DNA of 64,000 nt from Pseudohoeflea suaedae (GCF_004354915.1 NZ_SMSI01000001.1:310001-374000), one strand, 5' to 3'; shown: positions 37,811-47,133, counted from the stretch's first letter. Program-made: numbers and translations. The notes: generated from the letters alone by a model not told the origin.

Positions 37811-40753
37811 TCAGTGCGCCTCGTCCCAGTTTCCGGCCGCCCGCGCATCGACCTTCAGCGGCACCTTCATGGAGACTGCCGGCATCGCGGCGTTCTCCAT
37901 CACCGAGACGATGACCGGCATCGCCTTCTCGGCTTCCTCCTTCGACGTCTCGAAGATCAGTTCGTCGTGGACCTGAAGCAGCATGCGTGCGTTGAGCTTC
38001 GCATCGGTGAGCGCCTGTTCCATCCGGGTCATCGCCCGGCGGATGATGTCCGCGGCGGAACCCTGGATCGGCGCGTTGATGGCAGCGCGCTCGTTGAAGG
38101 CGCGGACCTGCGGGTTGGACGAGCGGATTTCGGGATAATGTGCCCGGCGGCCGAAGATCGTCTCCACATAGCCGGTCTCGCGCGCCTGCGCCTTGGCCGC
38201 GTCCATGTAGTCGCGGATGCCGGGAAAGCGCTCGAAATATTTCTTGATGTAGTCGCTGGCTTCCGACCGCTCGATGCCGAGCTGGTTGGCGAGCCCGAAG
38301 GCCGAGATGCCGTAGATGATGCCGAAATTGATGGCCTTCGCCCGGCGGCGTACCTCGGACGGCATGCCTTCAACCGGCACGTCGAACATTTCGGATGCCG
38401 TCATGGCGTGGATGTCGATCCCGTCCGCAAAGGCCTGGGTGAGTTGCGGAATGTCGGCGACGTGGGCAAGGACCCGGAGCTCGATCTGCGAGTAGTCGGC
38501 CGAGATCAGCACGTTGCCGGGCTCGGCGATGAACGCGGTCCGGATCTTCCGGCCTTCCAGCGTGCGGACCGGAATGTTCTGCAGGTTCGGTTCCGACGAG
38601 GACAGGCGACCCGTCGATGTGGCCGCCATCGCAAAGGATGTGTGCACCCGCCTGGTTTCGGGGTGGATGTAACCCGGCAGGGCGTCCGTATAGGTGGATT
38701 TGAGCTTCGTCATCTGCCGCCAGTCGACGATGCGGCGGGGCAGCTCATGGCCTGCGGCGGCAAGGTCTTCGAGCACCTGCGCGGAGGTGGACCACTGGCC
38801 GGATTTGGTCTTCGAGCCACCCGGAAGCCCCATCTTGCCGAACAGGATATCGCCCAGTTGCTTGGGTGAGCCGACGTTGAATTTTTCCTCGGCGATCTGG
38901 TGGATCTCGTCTTCGAGCGCCGCGGCGCGCTGGGCGAGTTCACCCGATAGCCGCGACAGGATCTGCCGGTCGACGGAAATGCCGTGCTCTTCCATCCGCG
39001 CCAGTACGGCCGCCAGCGGCCGCTCGAGCCGCTCATACACGGTCATCAAGCCGTCGGCCACGAGGCGCGGCTTGAAGAGGTGCCAGAGCCGGTAGGTGAT
39101 ATCGGCATCCTCGGCGGCATAGGCCGTGGCGCGGGGGAGATCGACCTCGGCGAACGAGATCGCCGATTTGCCGGTGCCGGTCACGTCCTTGTAGGCGATC
39201 GGCGTATGCCCGAGCCAGCGTTCCGACAGCGGATCCATGCCGTGTCCGCCGACGCCCGCATCGAGCACGTAGGACATCAGCATCGTGTCATCATAGCCGC
39301 GAATGTCGACCCCGTGCCGGCGCATGACCAGAAGATCGTACTTGATGTTCTGCCCGATCTTCAGGACCGCCTCGTCCTCGAGCAGCGCCTTGATTTCAGC
39401 AAGCGCTTCCCGCGCCGGGATCTGCCCTTCGGCCAGTCCTCCGCCCAGCAGATCGCCGGTCCCGCTGATATGGCCGATCGGCACATAGGCCGCGCGTGTC
39501 GACAGCTTGCCCGCATCCGGCGAGCCGTTGGCGAGTGCGAGCGAGAAACCCACGAGTTCGGCCTGCATGGCGTCGAGCGAGGTGGTTTCGGTGTCGAAGG
39601 CCACGACACCCGATTCGCGGGCGTCGTCGCACCATTGTTTCAGCGTCGCGATGTCGGCGATCGTCAGATAGCCCGTCGTGTCGATCCTGGCGCCGGAAGC
39701 CGCTTCCGCACGACGGGTGGCGAGCGCGAAAGGCGTGTTGGCGTCGGAAGCCTTGCCGCTGCCCGCCGCCGCGGCTTCCATGTCACCCTTGTCGAGATCG
39801 GGGCCGTGGGCGTTTTCAGGCGCGTCGACTTCCACGGTCGCAGCCTCGACTTCGGCGACTTCCGTGCTCGTCGCCTCACCGACGCGGCGGGTGAGCGTGT
39901 TGAATTCCATCGCTTTCAGGAAGGAAATCAGCTTCGGCCCGTCGAGCGGGTTCATCACCAGGCTGTCGAGGCCGAGTTCCACCGGCACGTCGTCGCGCAA
40001 TTTCACGAGTTCGCGCGAGATCCGCGCCTTGTCGGCGAATTCGATGATGTTTTCGCGGCGCTTGTTCTGCTTGATCTCGCCGGCGCGTTCGAGAAGCGTG
40101 TCGAGATCGCCGAATTCTTCGAGAAGCTGGGCCGCCGTCTTCGGGCCGATGCCGGGTATGCCCGGCACGTTGTCGACCGAATCGCCGGTGAGTGCCTGCA
40201 GGTCGATCATCTTCTCGGGCGGCACGCCCCATTTCTCGATGACCTCGGGAATGCCGATCTGCTTGTCCTTCATGCTGTCATACATGGCGACCTTGTCGCC
40301 GACGAGCTGCATGAGGTCCTTGTCGGACGACACGATGGTGACGTCGCCGCCGGCTTCCCTGGCGAGCCTGGCATAGGTCGCGATCAGGTCGTCGGCCTCG
40401 AAGCCTTCCGTTTCGATGCAGGGCAGGTCGAAGGCGCGTGTGGCTTCGCGGATCACCGAGAACTGCGGCACCAGATCCTCGGGCGGCGCCGAGCGGTTGG
40501 CCTTGTATTCGGGATAGAGCTCGTTGCGGAACGTCTTCGACGAATAGTCGAAGATCACCGCGAAATGGGTAGGCGTGACGCCGACCGACGTGTCGCGCGC
40601 CTCCGAAACCAGCTTCCAGAGCATGTTGCAGAAGCCGGCCACGGCACCGACGGGCAGGCCGTCGGATTTGCGGGTCAGCGGAGGAAGTGCGTGATAGGCG
40701 CGGAAGATGTAGCCGGACCCGTCGACGAGAAAGAGATGATCACCCTGTTTCAT
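37811..40753 (-). CDS. polA: DNA polymerase I
   Basis: A 980-residue polymerase. Residues 1-290 are the 5' nuclease (FLVDGSGYIFRAYHAL, TGDSVDNVPGIPGIGPKTA); an Ala/Glu-rich linker follows near 300-350; the 3'-5' exonuclease retains the acidic VAFDTETTSLDA motif, so proofreading should be active. The polymerase domain has ADYSQIELRVLAHVA, RRAKAINFGIIYG and LQVHDELIFE. The ATG at 40753 has 98 bases between it and the expected stop of the upstream dehydrogenase gene. Because that gene is frameshifted, its frame runs without stop into polA; the polA start itself is normal. Confidence 0.97.
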   Translation of the reverse strand: MKQGDHLFLVDGSGYIFRAYHALPPLTRKSDGLPVGAVAGFCNMLWKLVSEARDTSVGVTPTHFAVIFDYSSKTFRNELYPEYKANRSAPPEDLVPQFSVIREATRAFDLPCIETEGFEADDLIATYARLAREAGGDVTIVSSDKDLMQLVGDKVAMYDSMKDKQIGIPEVIEKWGVPPEKMIDLQALTGDSVDNVPGIPGIGPKTAAQLLEEFGDLDTLLERAGEIKQNKRRENIIEFADKARISRELVKLRDDVPVELGLDSLVMNPLDGPKLISFLKAMEFNTLTRRVGEATSTEVAEVEAATVEVDAPENAHGPDLDKGDMEAAAAGSGKASDANTPFALATRRAEAASGARIDTTGYLTIADIATLKQWCDDARESGVVAFDTETTSLDAMQAELVGFSLALANGSPDAGKLSTRAAYVPIGHISGTGDLLGGGLAEGQIPAREALAEIKALLEDEAVLKIGQNIKYDLLVMRRHGVDIRGYDDTMLMSYVLDAGVGGHGMDPLSERWLGHTPIAYKDVTGTGKSAISFAEVDLPRATAYAAEDADITYRLWHLFKPRLVADGLMTVYERLERPLAAVLARMEEHGISVDRQILSRLSGELAQRAAALEDEIHQIAEEKFNVGSPKQLGDILFGKMGLPGGSKTKSGQWSTSAQVLEDLAAAGHELPRRIVDWRQMTKLKSTYTDALPGYIHPETRRVHTSFAMAATSTGRLSSSEPNLQNIPVRTLEGRKIRTAFIAEPGNVLISADYSQIELRVLAHVADIPQLTQAFADGIDIHAMTASEMFDVPVEGMPSEVRRRAKAINFGIIYGISAFGLANQLGIERSEASDYIKKYFERFPGIRDYMDAAKAQARETGYVETIFGRRAHYPEIRSSNPQVRAFNERAAINAPIQGSAADIIRRAMTRMEQALTDAKLNARMLLQVHDELIFETSKEEAEKAMPVIVSVMENAAMPAVSMKVPLKVDARAAGNWDEAH

Positions 40754-40851
40754 GCCGAGAGGATTAGCCCGCCCTCCGGGCAAGGTCCAGTTGTCTTTCG
40801 CCCCGCGCGGGATCGTCCACCGCCGAAGCCGGATCGTGCTGACGAGGGGTG

Positions 40852-41578
40852 TCAGTTGCGCGCGAGGATACGCCCCACCAGTGAAGGCAGCAGTTTGTCG
40901 AGCAGCAGGACCTTGCGGGAAAGTCCCGGCGATGACCGGATCGCCCCGCTCGACGCCGTCGCGGATCGCGTGTGCCATCTGGCTGGCGGAGAGCTTGTTG
41001 CGGCCGCGGCCGACGGTCATGCCTGTGTCGACAAGCGGCGGCACGGCTTCGATGATGGCGATCCCGCTTCCCCTGAACTGGGTCCTGAGGCTTTGGGTGA
41101 AGGAAAAGAGACCCGCCTTGCTGGCGGAATAGACGGGCGCCGAGGGTTTCGGGTGGCGCGAGACCAGCGAGGTCACATTGACGATCGCGCCGCCCGGTTT
41201 CGCCATCACCGGCGCGAGGCCCTGAACGAGCATGAGCGGAGCGGTAAGATTGAGCGCGATTTCGGCGGTCAGGAGGTCAGGATCGGCGGCTTTCTTCCCC
41301 GGCACGGCCGAGAAATCCATCTCACGCTGGACGCCTGCATTGTTGATCAGCACATCGACCGGCCGGGCCAGTGACCGGATGTGGGTTATTACCCGGCCAA
41401 TGTCATCCGGCGTCGTGAGATCTGCGGCAAAACCCGTGATCCGTCGGTGGGCGACCATGCCGGGTCGGCGCGAGATGGCGAGTACGTCACAGCCCGCTTC
41501 GGCATAAGATTGCGTCAACGCGGCGCCGATGCCCCGGCTTGCGCCGGTGATGACGATCAATGGGCGTTCATCGGTCAT
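40852..41578 (-). pseudogene. Short-chain dehydrogenase with single-base frameshift near its 3' end
   Basis: The first ~220 codons encode a classical SDR: VITGASRGIGAAL cofactor loop, NNAG, catalytic Ser in VTSL, YSASK (Tyr/Lys) and VPPLVDTGMT. Past VIAG the original frame turns into unrelated sequence and stays open into polA. One base over, the frame reads KVLLLDKLLPSLVGRILARN and then TGA (40854-40852), exactly the kind of C-terminus such SDRs have. One extra base, most simply in the CCC at 40925-40927, explains it; correcting it gives a 241-residue enzyme. It may be a true mutation or a sequence error. It diverges from an AraC-type regulator gene. Confidence 0.85.
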
Positions 41579-41648
41579 GCTGTGTTCCCCTGCGTTTCGG
41601 GAGGAAGGACGCGGTTCGGGAAGAATGAGCGGGCAGAGCTCGGAAGTA

Positions 41649-41687
41649 TTGAAGCATCGCGCCGGGCGCCTTGGCGCGATTATTCAA
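41649..41687. promoter_or_regulatory. 39-bp dyad between the SDR and AraC genes
   Basis: TTGAA-N3-TCGCGCC, a 9-base centre, then GGCGCGA-N3-TTCAA: both arms are perfect inverted repeats. It is central in the 169-base divergent promoter region and could be an operator for both genes or a hairpin in the SDR leader. Confidence 0.5.
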
Positions 41688-41747
41688 TGCAACTCGGTCG
41701 ATCTAAGGCAGTATGCAGTCATAACGACCCTCACATGAGAGCGCCCG

Positions 41748-42728
41748 ATGGCCGATTTCGCCAACTCGAACATTGTCGCCATGCTCTATCGCGTGGCTGC
41801 CCGGACCGATCCGGCCCTTGTTGCGGGCTTGCCGATGGTCGATGCGAATAGCGCAGGCACAGTACATGGCGGGCTCAAGCGCGAACTCGTCGGCCGCATA
41901 ATCGAGCTCCACGGACCGCATCTCCTCTTCCGCGTGGGGGATGATCTCGCCGCTTTTGCCGATAGTCCCATCCTGCAGGTTTTTCTGCGCTCGCCCGATG
42001 CCCTAGTTCTGGCCGAAAAATGGATGCGGCTGGAGCGGTTTCACCATGCTTCGAACCGGACGCATATCGTGGCCAGCCCGACGAGTTGGGTCTGCACCCG
42101 TTATGCCTCGGAGCGGAAGCCGGGTTTCGGCGAGAATTGCGTGATAGCCGGTTTCTTTATCGGTCTTTTGAAGCTCGTTGGCGCCGGCGGCGTGGTCCTC
42201 GAAGCTGGCGGCCGGGTTGTCGATGTCGGAAGTGCTGACGATTGGTCCCGCCAGAACGATTTTTCGGGATTTACGCTGCGCTGGGCGGATTTCGTTCCGG
42301 TTCAGGATGACGGTGCGAGGGACGACCGGTCAGTCGTCGCAGGTTCGGTCCTCGAGCGCCTTCAATCCCTGGTTGCGGAAGATGTCGCCCGCGGCTGGCG
42401 AATCGCAGATGCAGCTAATCGGTTGGCGCTGTCTCCGCGCAGCCTCCAGCGCCATCTTTCGAGCAGGAATCGCAGCTTTTCCTCGGTCGTCAGGCAGGCG
42501 CGGGTGGCCGAGGCGGCACGGCTCCTGTGCTCAACCCGGCTCGCTCTCGCTGAAATCGCATTCTGTTGCGGCTACGCCGATCAGGCTCATTTCCAACGTG
42601 ATTTCCGAAGGGTTACCAATATTACCCCCAAAATACACAGGGACATGACCCTGCAATCAGCGCGGGTGGGCGAAAGCCATGCGGAAACGCGGTCAACAGG
42701 CGAGATCGGCAACCTGCCTGCTGTATGA
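41748..42728 (+). CDS. AraC family transcriptional regulator
   Basis: A 326-residue regulator. The last ~100 residues form the double helix-turn-helix AraC domain (RIADAANRLALSPRSLQRHLSSR, then LALAEIAFCCGYADQAHFQRDFRR). The N-terminal ~200 residues resemble the AraC_N ligand-binding region of OruR/ArgR-like regulators; the ligand is unknown. It is divergent from the frameshifted SDR, its likely target. Codon choice is somewhat less GC-biased than in the surrounding core genes, which fits later acquisition. Confidence 0.88.
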   Translation: MADFANSNIVAMLYRVAARTDPALVAGLPMVDANSAGTVHGGLKRELVGRIIELHGPHLLFRVGDDLAAFADSPILQVFLRSPDALVLAEKWMRLERFHHASNRTHIVASPTSWVCTRYASERKPGFGENCVIAGFFIGLLKLVGAGGVVLEAGGRVVDVGSADDWSRQNDFSGFTLRWADFVPVQDDGARDDRSVVAGSVLERLQSLVAEDVARGWRIADAANRLALSPRSLQRHLSSRNRSFSSVVRQARVAEAARLLCSTRLALAEIAFCCGYADQAHFQRDFRRVTNITPKIHRDMTLQSARVGESHAETRSTGEIGNLPAV

Positions 42729-42859
42729 TCTGTGGCCGAAAACACCGGCGCACGAGGCGGTTAGGGACACCGGGCCATTTCTGGCCCGCAAGAATGAGGG
42801 GCATAGATCGACCTCACGCTCATGTTACCAATTTGTAATCGAAGCGGCTGGTTGCGGTC

Positions 42860-42888
42860 CTTGAATTGCCACATTGCAAGTGCCAAAT
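42860..42888 (+). promoter_or_regulatory. Rhizobial-type promoter of the small RNA
   Basis: CTTGAA (42860-42865), 17-base spacer, CCAAAT (42883-42888), compared with the rhizobial sigma-70 consensus CTTGAC-N17-CTATAT. Initiation would fall near 42895, directly before the first hairpin of the RNA. Confidence 0.55.
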
Positions 42889-42894
42889 CCTGTT

Positions 42895-43047
42895 CATCGG
42901 CACAGAAAAAGCCGCAAGTCTGGAAAATAGACGGCCCGTCCCCCGCCGTATCCAGACTTTCCGGGCCAAGGTCTCCGCCCCCCTTTGACCTTGGTCCGCT
43001 GATACGCCGCCACAGCCCGCCCCCTCCGGCTGTGGCGGCATTCTTTT
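42895..43047 (+). ncRNA. Three-hairpin small RNA with C-rich loops, probable alpha-r7 family
   Basis: This occupies most of the 454-base gap between the AraC gene and the M20 peptidase gene. Hairpin 1: AAGTCTGGA (42916-42924) pairs with TCCAGACTT (42951-42959), with inner ACGGC/GCCGT and loop CCGTCCCCC. Hairpin 2: CCAAGGTC/GACCTTGG (42966-42994), loop containing CCCCCC. Hairpin 3: perfect 12-bp GCCGCCACAGCC/GGCTGTGGCGGC (43006-43039), loop CGCCCCCTCC, then ATTCTTTT as terminator. With the promoter upstream the transcript would be about 153 nt. The Rhizobiales alpha-r7 sRNA (Smr7C in Sinorhizobium) is about 150 nt, has three hairpins and, as I recall, lies near polA. The C-rich loops could pair with Shine-Dalgarno sequences. 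Family identity is inferred, structure is seen. Confidence 0.7.
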
Positions 43048-43182
43048 GCCCGCGACATTCGTTTGCATCGCTTGCCCGCTCCGATCTTGCGCGCCGTGTC
43101 GGATTGCCGATCCGGGCGAGCGGCCATTGCCGCCGGCGCTTGCTTCACCTATGTCTCCCGCAGTTATTTCCGGGAGTATTCC

Positions 43183-44586
43183 ATGACCGACCATTCAGCC
43201 GTCATCGCCCAGGCCGACCAGGGCCTCGAAGCGAGCCTTGAACGCCTTTTCGAACTTCTGCGTATTCCGTCCATTTCCACCGATCCGGCCTACAAGGCCG
43301 AGTGCCGCAAGGCTGCCCAGTGGCTGGTCGAGGAGCTCGACTCGCTCGGTTTCGAAGCCAGCCTGCGCGATACGCCGGGCCACCCGATGGTCGTCGCCCA
43401 CTCCACGGAAGCCGGCGAAGACGCGCCGCACGTGCTCTTTTACGGTCACTACGACGTTCAGCCTGTCGACCCGCTGGAAGAATGGACCACGCCGCCCTTC
43501 GAACCCTCCATCGTCACCGGCGCCGACCAGACCGGCAACATCACCGGTCGCGGGTCCGCCGACGACAAGGGGCAGCTGATGACATTCGTCGAAGCCTGCC
43601 GCGCCTACCGGGCCGCGGGCGAGAAACTGCCATGCCGGGTCACCATCCTGTTCGAGGGCGAGGAGGAATCCGGTTCGCCTTCGCTCAAGCCATTCCTCGA
43701 GGCCCATGCCGAGGAGTTGAAGGCGGATTGCGCGCTGGTCTGCGATACCAATATGTGGGACCGCGAGACGCCCGCCATCTCCACCGGCCTGCGTGGCCGC
43801 GTCGGCGAGGAAATCGTCATCACCGCTGCCGATCGCGACCTCCATTCGGGCTATTTCGGTGGCGCTGCCGCAAACCCGCTGCACATTCTGAGCGACATTC
43901 TCGCCGGCCTCCACGACGAAAACGGCAAGGTGACGCTCGATGGCTTCTATGACGGTGTCGAGGAAACGCCTGCCGAGGTGCTGAAGATGTGGGAAGGTCT
44001 CGGCCAGACTGCGGAAAAATTCCTCGGCGAAGTCGGGCTGGCGGTTCCCTCCGGCGAGAAGGGCCGTTCGATCCTCGAACAGACCTGGGCGCGTCCGACC
44101 GCCGAAGTCAACGGAATGATCGGCGGTTACACCGGGGCGGGCTTCAAGACCGTGATCGCCGCCAAGGCGTCGGCCAAGGTTTCCTTCCGCCTCGTCGGCA
44201 AGCAGGATCCCGATGCCATTCGCGAGAGCTTCCGCGCCTATGCGAGATCGAAGGTGCCGTCGGATTGCTCCGTCGAGTTCCAGCCGCATGGCGCATCGCC
44301 TGCAATCCAGCTTCCCTATGATTCGCCTCTTCTGGCGACCGCGAAAGAGGCTCTCTCGGAAGAATGGCCGAAGCCCGCCGTGCTCATCGGCATGGGCGGA
44401 TCGATCCCCGTCGTCGGCGATTTCCAGGACATGCTCGGCATGGATTCGTTGCTGATCGGTTTCGGCCTTTCCGACGACCGGATCCATTCGCCGAATGAGA
44501 AATATTCCATGACCTCGTTCCACCGCGGTATCCGCTCCTGGATCCGTATCCTGGCGGCGCTGGCTGCGAAAAAAGCTGCCGCCTGA
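43183..44586 (+). CDS. M20 family dipeptidase
   Basis: A 467-residue zinc peptidase of the carnosinase-like M20 group. Metal ligands appear in YGHYDVQPVDPLEEW, GRGSADDKGQ, EGEEESGS and DTNMWDRE; the dimerisation domain with RGRVGEE follows. It should hydrolyse dipeptides in the cytoplasm. ATG 43183 has CGGGAG about seven bases upstream and starts the family homology; the frame is open further upstream into the small RNA terminator. Confidence 0.92.
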   Translation: MTDHSAVIAQADQGLEASLERLFELLRIPSISTDPAYKAECRKAAQWLVEELDSLGFEASLRDTPGHPMVVAHSTEAGEDAPHVLFYGHYDVQPVDPLEEWTTPPFEPSIVTGADQTGNITGRGSADDKGQLMTFVEACRAYRAAGEKLPCRVTILFEGEEESGSPSLKPFLEAHAEELKADCALVCDTNMWDRETPAISTGLRGRVGEEIVITAADRDLHSGYFGGAAANPLHILSDILAGLHDENGKVTLDGFYDGVEETPAEVLKMWEGLGQTAEKFLGEVGLAVPSGEKGRSILEQTWARPTAEVNGMIGGYTGAGFKTVIAAKASAKVSFRLVGKQDPDAIRESFRAYARSKVPSDCSVEFQPHGASPAIQLPYDSPLLATAKEALSEEWPKPAVLIGMGGSIPVVGDFQDMLGMDSLLIGFGLSDDRIHSPNEKYSMTSFHRGIRSWIRILAALAAKKAAA

Positions 44587-44632
44587 GACATGTCGCCGGT
44601 CAATTGTCCTTAACGGTGCCTTAAACCGGCCC

Positions 44633-44665
44633 GATTAGGGTGTTTCGCACGCATACACCCTAATC
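44633..44665. promoter_or_regulatory. 10-bp inverted repeat upstream of the PBP1a gene
   Basis: GATTAGGGTG and CACCCTAATC form a perfect 10-bp inverted repeat with a 13-base centre, ending 20 bases before the start codon. It may be an operator or a hairpin near the ribosome binding site. There is no T run of terminator type. Confidence 0.5.
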
Positions 44666-44685
44666 ACGGACGAGCGGCCGGCTTC

Positions 44686-46872
44686 ATGGCGCGAAAGAAA
44701 ACGACTGGCGAACGCATCGAGCCTTCCTTCGAGGAGGAGCGCGGCGCAACCAAACGACGAACCGTTTCCGATGAGCGGGTCACGTCGGGCGGTCAGCCGC
44801 GCAAACGCGCCAAGTCGACCAAACCGGCCGCCGGCAGGTCGAAGAAGAAGGCGCGCCGCAACACCGGCGGGCGCTCGCGGCTGGTCAGCTTCATCCGCAA
44901 GAGCTTCTACTGGGCCTTCGTGCTCGGCATCTGGGTGGCGATCGGCGTCACCGGCATCGTCGCCTACTACGCCGCGCGCATGCCGAGTGCTTCGACCTGG
45001 GCCATCCCCGACCGGCCGCCGAATGTGCGAATCGTGTCGGTCAACGGCGACTTGATGGCCAATCGCGGCGTCACCGGCGGCGAAGCAGTGTCGCTGTCGG
45101 AAATGTCGCCCTACATTCCCGAAGCCGTCATGGCGATCGAGGATCGCCGCTTCTACTATCATTTCGGTTTCGATCCGATCGGCTTCACGCGCGCGGTCGT
45201 CACCAACCTGCTCTCCGGTCACACGATCCAGGGCGGTTCGACCATTACCCAGCAGCTTGCCAAGAACCTCTTCCTGTCGCCCGATCGCACCATCGAGCGA
45301 AAGGTCCAGGAAGTGCTGCTCGCCTTCTGGCTCGAGCACAAGTTCACCAAGGACCAGATCCTGTCGATGTATCTCAACCGGGTCTATTTCGGGTCCGGTG
45401 CCTACGGCGTGGAAGCAGCCTCCCGCCGTTATTTCAACAAGTCGGCCCGGGATGTGACCCTGTCGGAAGCCGCTCTTCTCGCCGGCCTCCTCAAGGCGCC
45501 CTCCCGTCTTTCCCCGGCGCGCGATCCGGAAGCCGCGGAAGAGCGTTCGCAGGTGGTGCTGGGCGCCATGCGCGATGCCGGCTTCGTCACGGATTCCGAA
45601 ATCACCACCGCGCTGACCGCTCCCACCGTCCGCGCCAAGAGCTACTGGACCGGGTCGGAAAACTACGTCGCCGACTACATCATGCAGAAACTGCCGGATC
45701 TTGTCGGCGGGGAGATACAGCAGGATCTGGTGGTCGATACCACGATCGATCCCGGCCTGCAGCGTGATGCGGAAACGGCCATCCGCGACGAGCTGGCCGA
45801 GAAGGGCAAGAAATCCGGCGTCAGCGAAGGCGCCCTTGTCGCCATCGACGGCACCGGTGCGATTCGCGCCATGATCGGCGGCCGAAATTATGCCGATAGC
45901 CAGTACAACCGGGCAGCCCTGGCCAAGCGCCAGCCCGGCTCGGCCTTCAAGCCATTCGTCTATGCCGCCGCCATGGAGCAGGGCCGCACGCCCTTGTCGG
46001 TGCGCAACGATGCGCCGGTGAAGATCGGCAAATGGACGCCGGAGAATTACGACAACACCTATCGTGGCGAGGTCACGCTCGCGACCGCGCTCGAAAAGTC
46101 GCTCAACACGATCGCGGCGCAGATGGTGATGGAAGTCGGCCCGCAGAACGTGGTCAAGATGGCGCACAGGCTCGGCATCGAATCGCCTCTGAAGGCCAAC
46201 GCCTCCATCGCCCTCGGGACATCCGAAGTCACGCTTACCGAACTCACGGCAGCCTATGCGCCCTTCATGAACGGCGGATGGAAAGCCACCCCGCATGTGA
46301 TCAAGCGCGTCTCGACGCTCGACGGCAAGGTGCTGTTCGAAAACACCTACGAGAACCCGCCCCGCGTCATCCGGCCCGAAGTGGCCCAGATGATGAACCA
46401 GATGCTCGTCGGCGTCATCGATAACGGCACCGGCAAGCGGGCGAAACTCGATGGCTGGCAGGCCGCCGGCAAGACCGGCACCACCCAGTCCTACCGCGAC
46501 GCGCTGTTTGTCGGATACACGGCCAATCTGGCCGCGGGCGTCTGGTTCGGCAACGATGACGGCACCCCGATGAAGAACGTCACCGGTGGCGGGCTGCCGG
46601 CTGAAACCTGGCACGCCTTCATGGCGGCCGCGCATAAAGGGCTGGCACCGTCGCCGCTGCCTTATTATTCGCCGCTGCCGCCGGTCACCGTCGGATCCGA
46701 CGGTGAAGCGATCGCCGGCAATCTCGAGGGCGGCTTCCCGCCCCCTCCGGTGCCGGAACAGACAGGCTCGACAAGTGCGGGCGGGCCTGTGCCGCCTGCT
46801 GCCATTGGCGGCGGCGGTCAGCCGCGGGGCGACAGGCGCACCACGCTTCTCGACCTCATCCTTGGAAACTGA
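44686..46872 (+). CDS. Class A penicillin-binding protein (PBP1a type)
   Basis: A 728-residue bifunctional peptidoglycan synthase. A basic Lys/Arg-rich cytoplasmic tail (1-70) precedes one membrane helix (about 70-95). The glycosyltransferase domain has EDRRFYYHFGFD, GGSTITQQLAKNLFL and KVQEVLLAFWLE; the transpeptidase has GSAFKPF (SxxK), SLN and KTGTT. A Pro/Gly-rich tail ends the protein. It polymerises and crosslinks peptidoglycan; in Rhizobiales PBP1a drives polar growth, but several paralogues usually exist and I cannot tell which this is. An inverted repeat lies just upstream. Confidence 0.92.
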   Translation: MARKKTTGERIEPSFEEERGATKRRTVSDERVTSGGQPRKRAKSTKPAAGRSKKKARRNTGGRSRLVSFIRKSFYWAFVLGIWVAIGVTGIVAYYAARMPSASTWAIPDRPPNVRIVSVNGDLMANRGVTGGEAVSLSEMSPYIPEAVMAIEDRRFYYHFGFDPIGFTRAVVTNLLSGHTIQGGSTITQQLAKNLFLSPDRTIERKVQEVLLAFWLEHKFTKDQILSMYLNRVYFGSGAYGVEAASRRYFNKSARDVTLSEAALLAGLLKAPSRLSPARDPEAAEERSQVVLGAMRDAGFVTDSEITTALTAPTVRAKSYWTGSENYVADYIMQKLPDLVGGEIQQDLVVDTTIDPGLQRDAETAIRDELAEKGKKSGVSEGALVAIDGTGAIRAMIGGRNYADSQYNRAALAKRQPGSAFKPFVYAAAMEQGRTPLSVRNDAPVKIGKWTPENYDNTYRGEVTLATALEKSLNTIAAQMVMEVGPQNVVKMAHRLGIESPLKANASIALGTSEVTLTELTAAYAPFMNGGWKATPHVIKRVSTLDGKVLFENTYENPPRVIRPEVAQMMNQMLVGVIDNGTGKRAKLDGWQAAGKTGTTQSYRDALFVGYTANLAAGVWFGNDDGTPMKNVTGGGLPAETWHAFMAAAHKGLAPSPLPYYSPLPPVTVGSDGEAIAGNLEGGFPPPPVPEQTGSTSAGGPVPPAAIGGGGQPRGDRRTTLLDLILGN

Positions 46873-46948
46873 CACCCTCTGAACGCCATTTCTGAGCAAT
46901 GCGGACCCAAAACTCCGTATTTGCTGCATAAAAAGCGTGGTTTCGTCG

Positions 46949-46977
46949 CTTGCACACCGCCGGACCCCTTCTTATAT
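46949..46977 (+). promoter_or_regulatory. Sigma-32 heat-shock promoter of dnaK
   Basis: CTTG (46949-46952), 18-base spacer, CTTATAT (46971-46977) matches the alphaproteobacterial RpoH consensus CTTG-N17/18-CYTATNT. It predicts a leader of about 150 bases before the dnaK start. Confidence 0.85.
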
Positions 46978-47133
46978 ACGCCGCATCGCTGCGGTGCGGC
47001 TTTTCAAGGAGCCTGTACCGCGCACCGGAACGCCGGCAACAGTCTGTCCGGCAGAAGCAATGATGTCTCAATAGGGGCTGCAATCGGGAACGCCTCAACC
47101 GGGTCCCGGCGGCTCGCTGGAAGGAGAAAATGT

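Noticed and set aside
37811-41578. A single 1255-residue SDR-DNA polymerase I fusion protein
   Set aside because: The join is created by a one-base frameshift near the SDR end; the other frame restores a normal SDR C-terminus and stop, and polA has its own normal start.
42822-43241. Small open frames on both strands across the gap before the M20 peptidase gene
   Set aside because: The interval is explained by a promoter, three stem-loops and a terminator of a small RNA; the frames have no ribosome site or family similarity.
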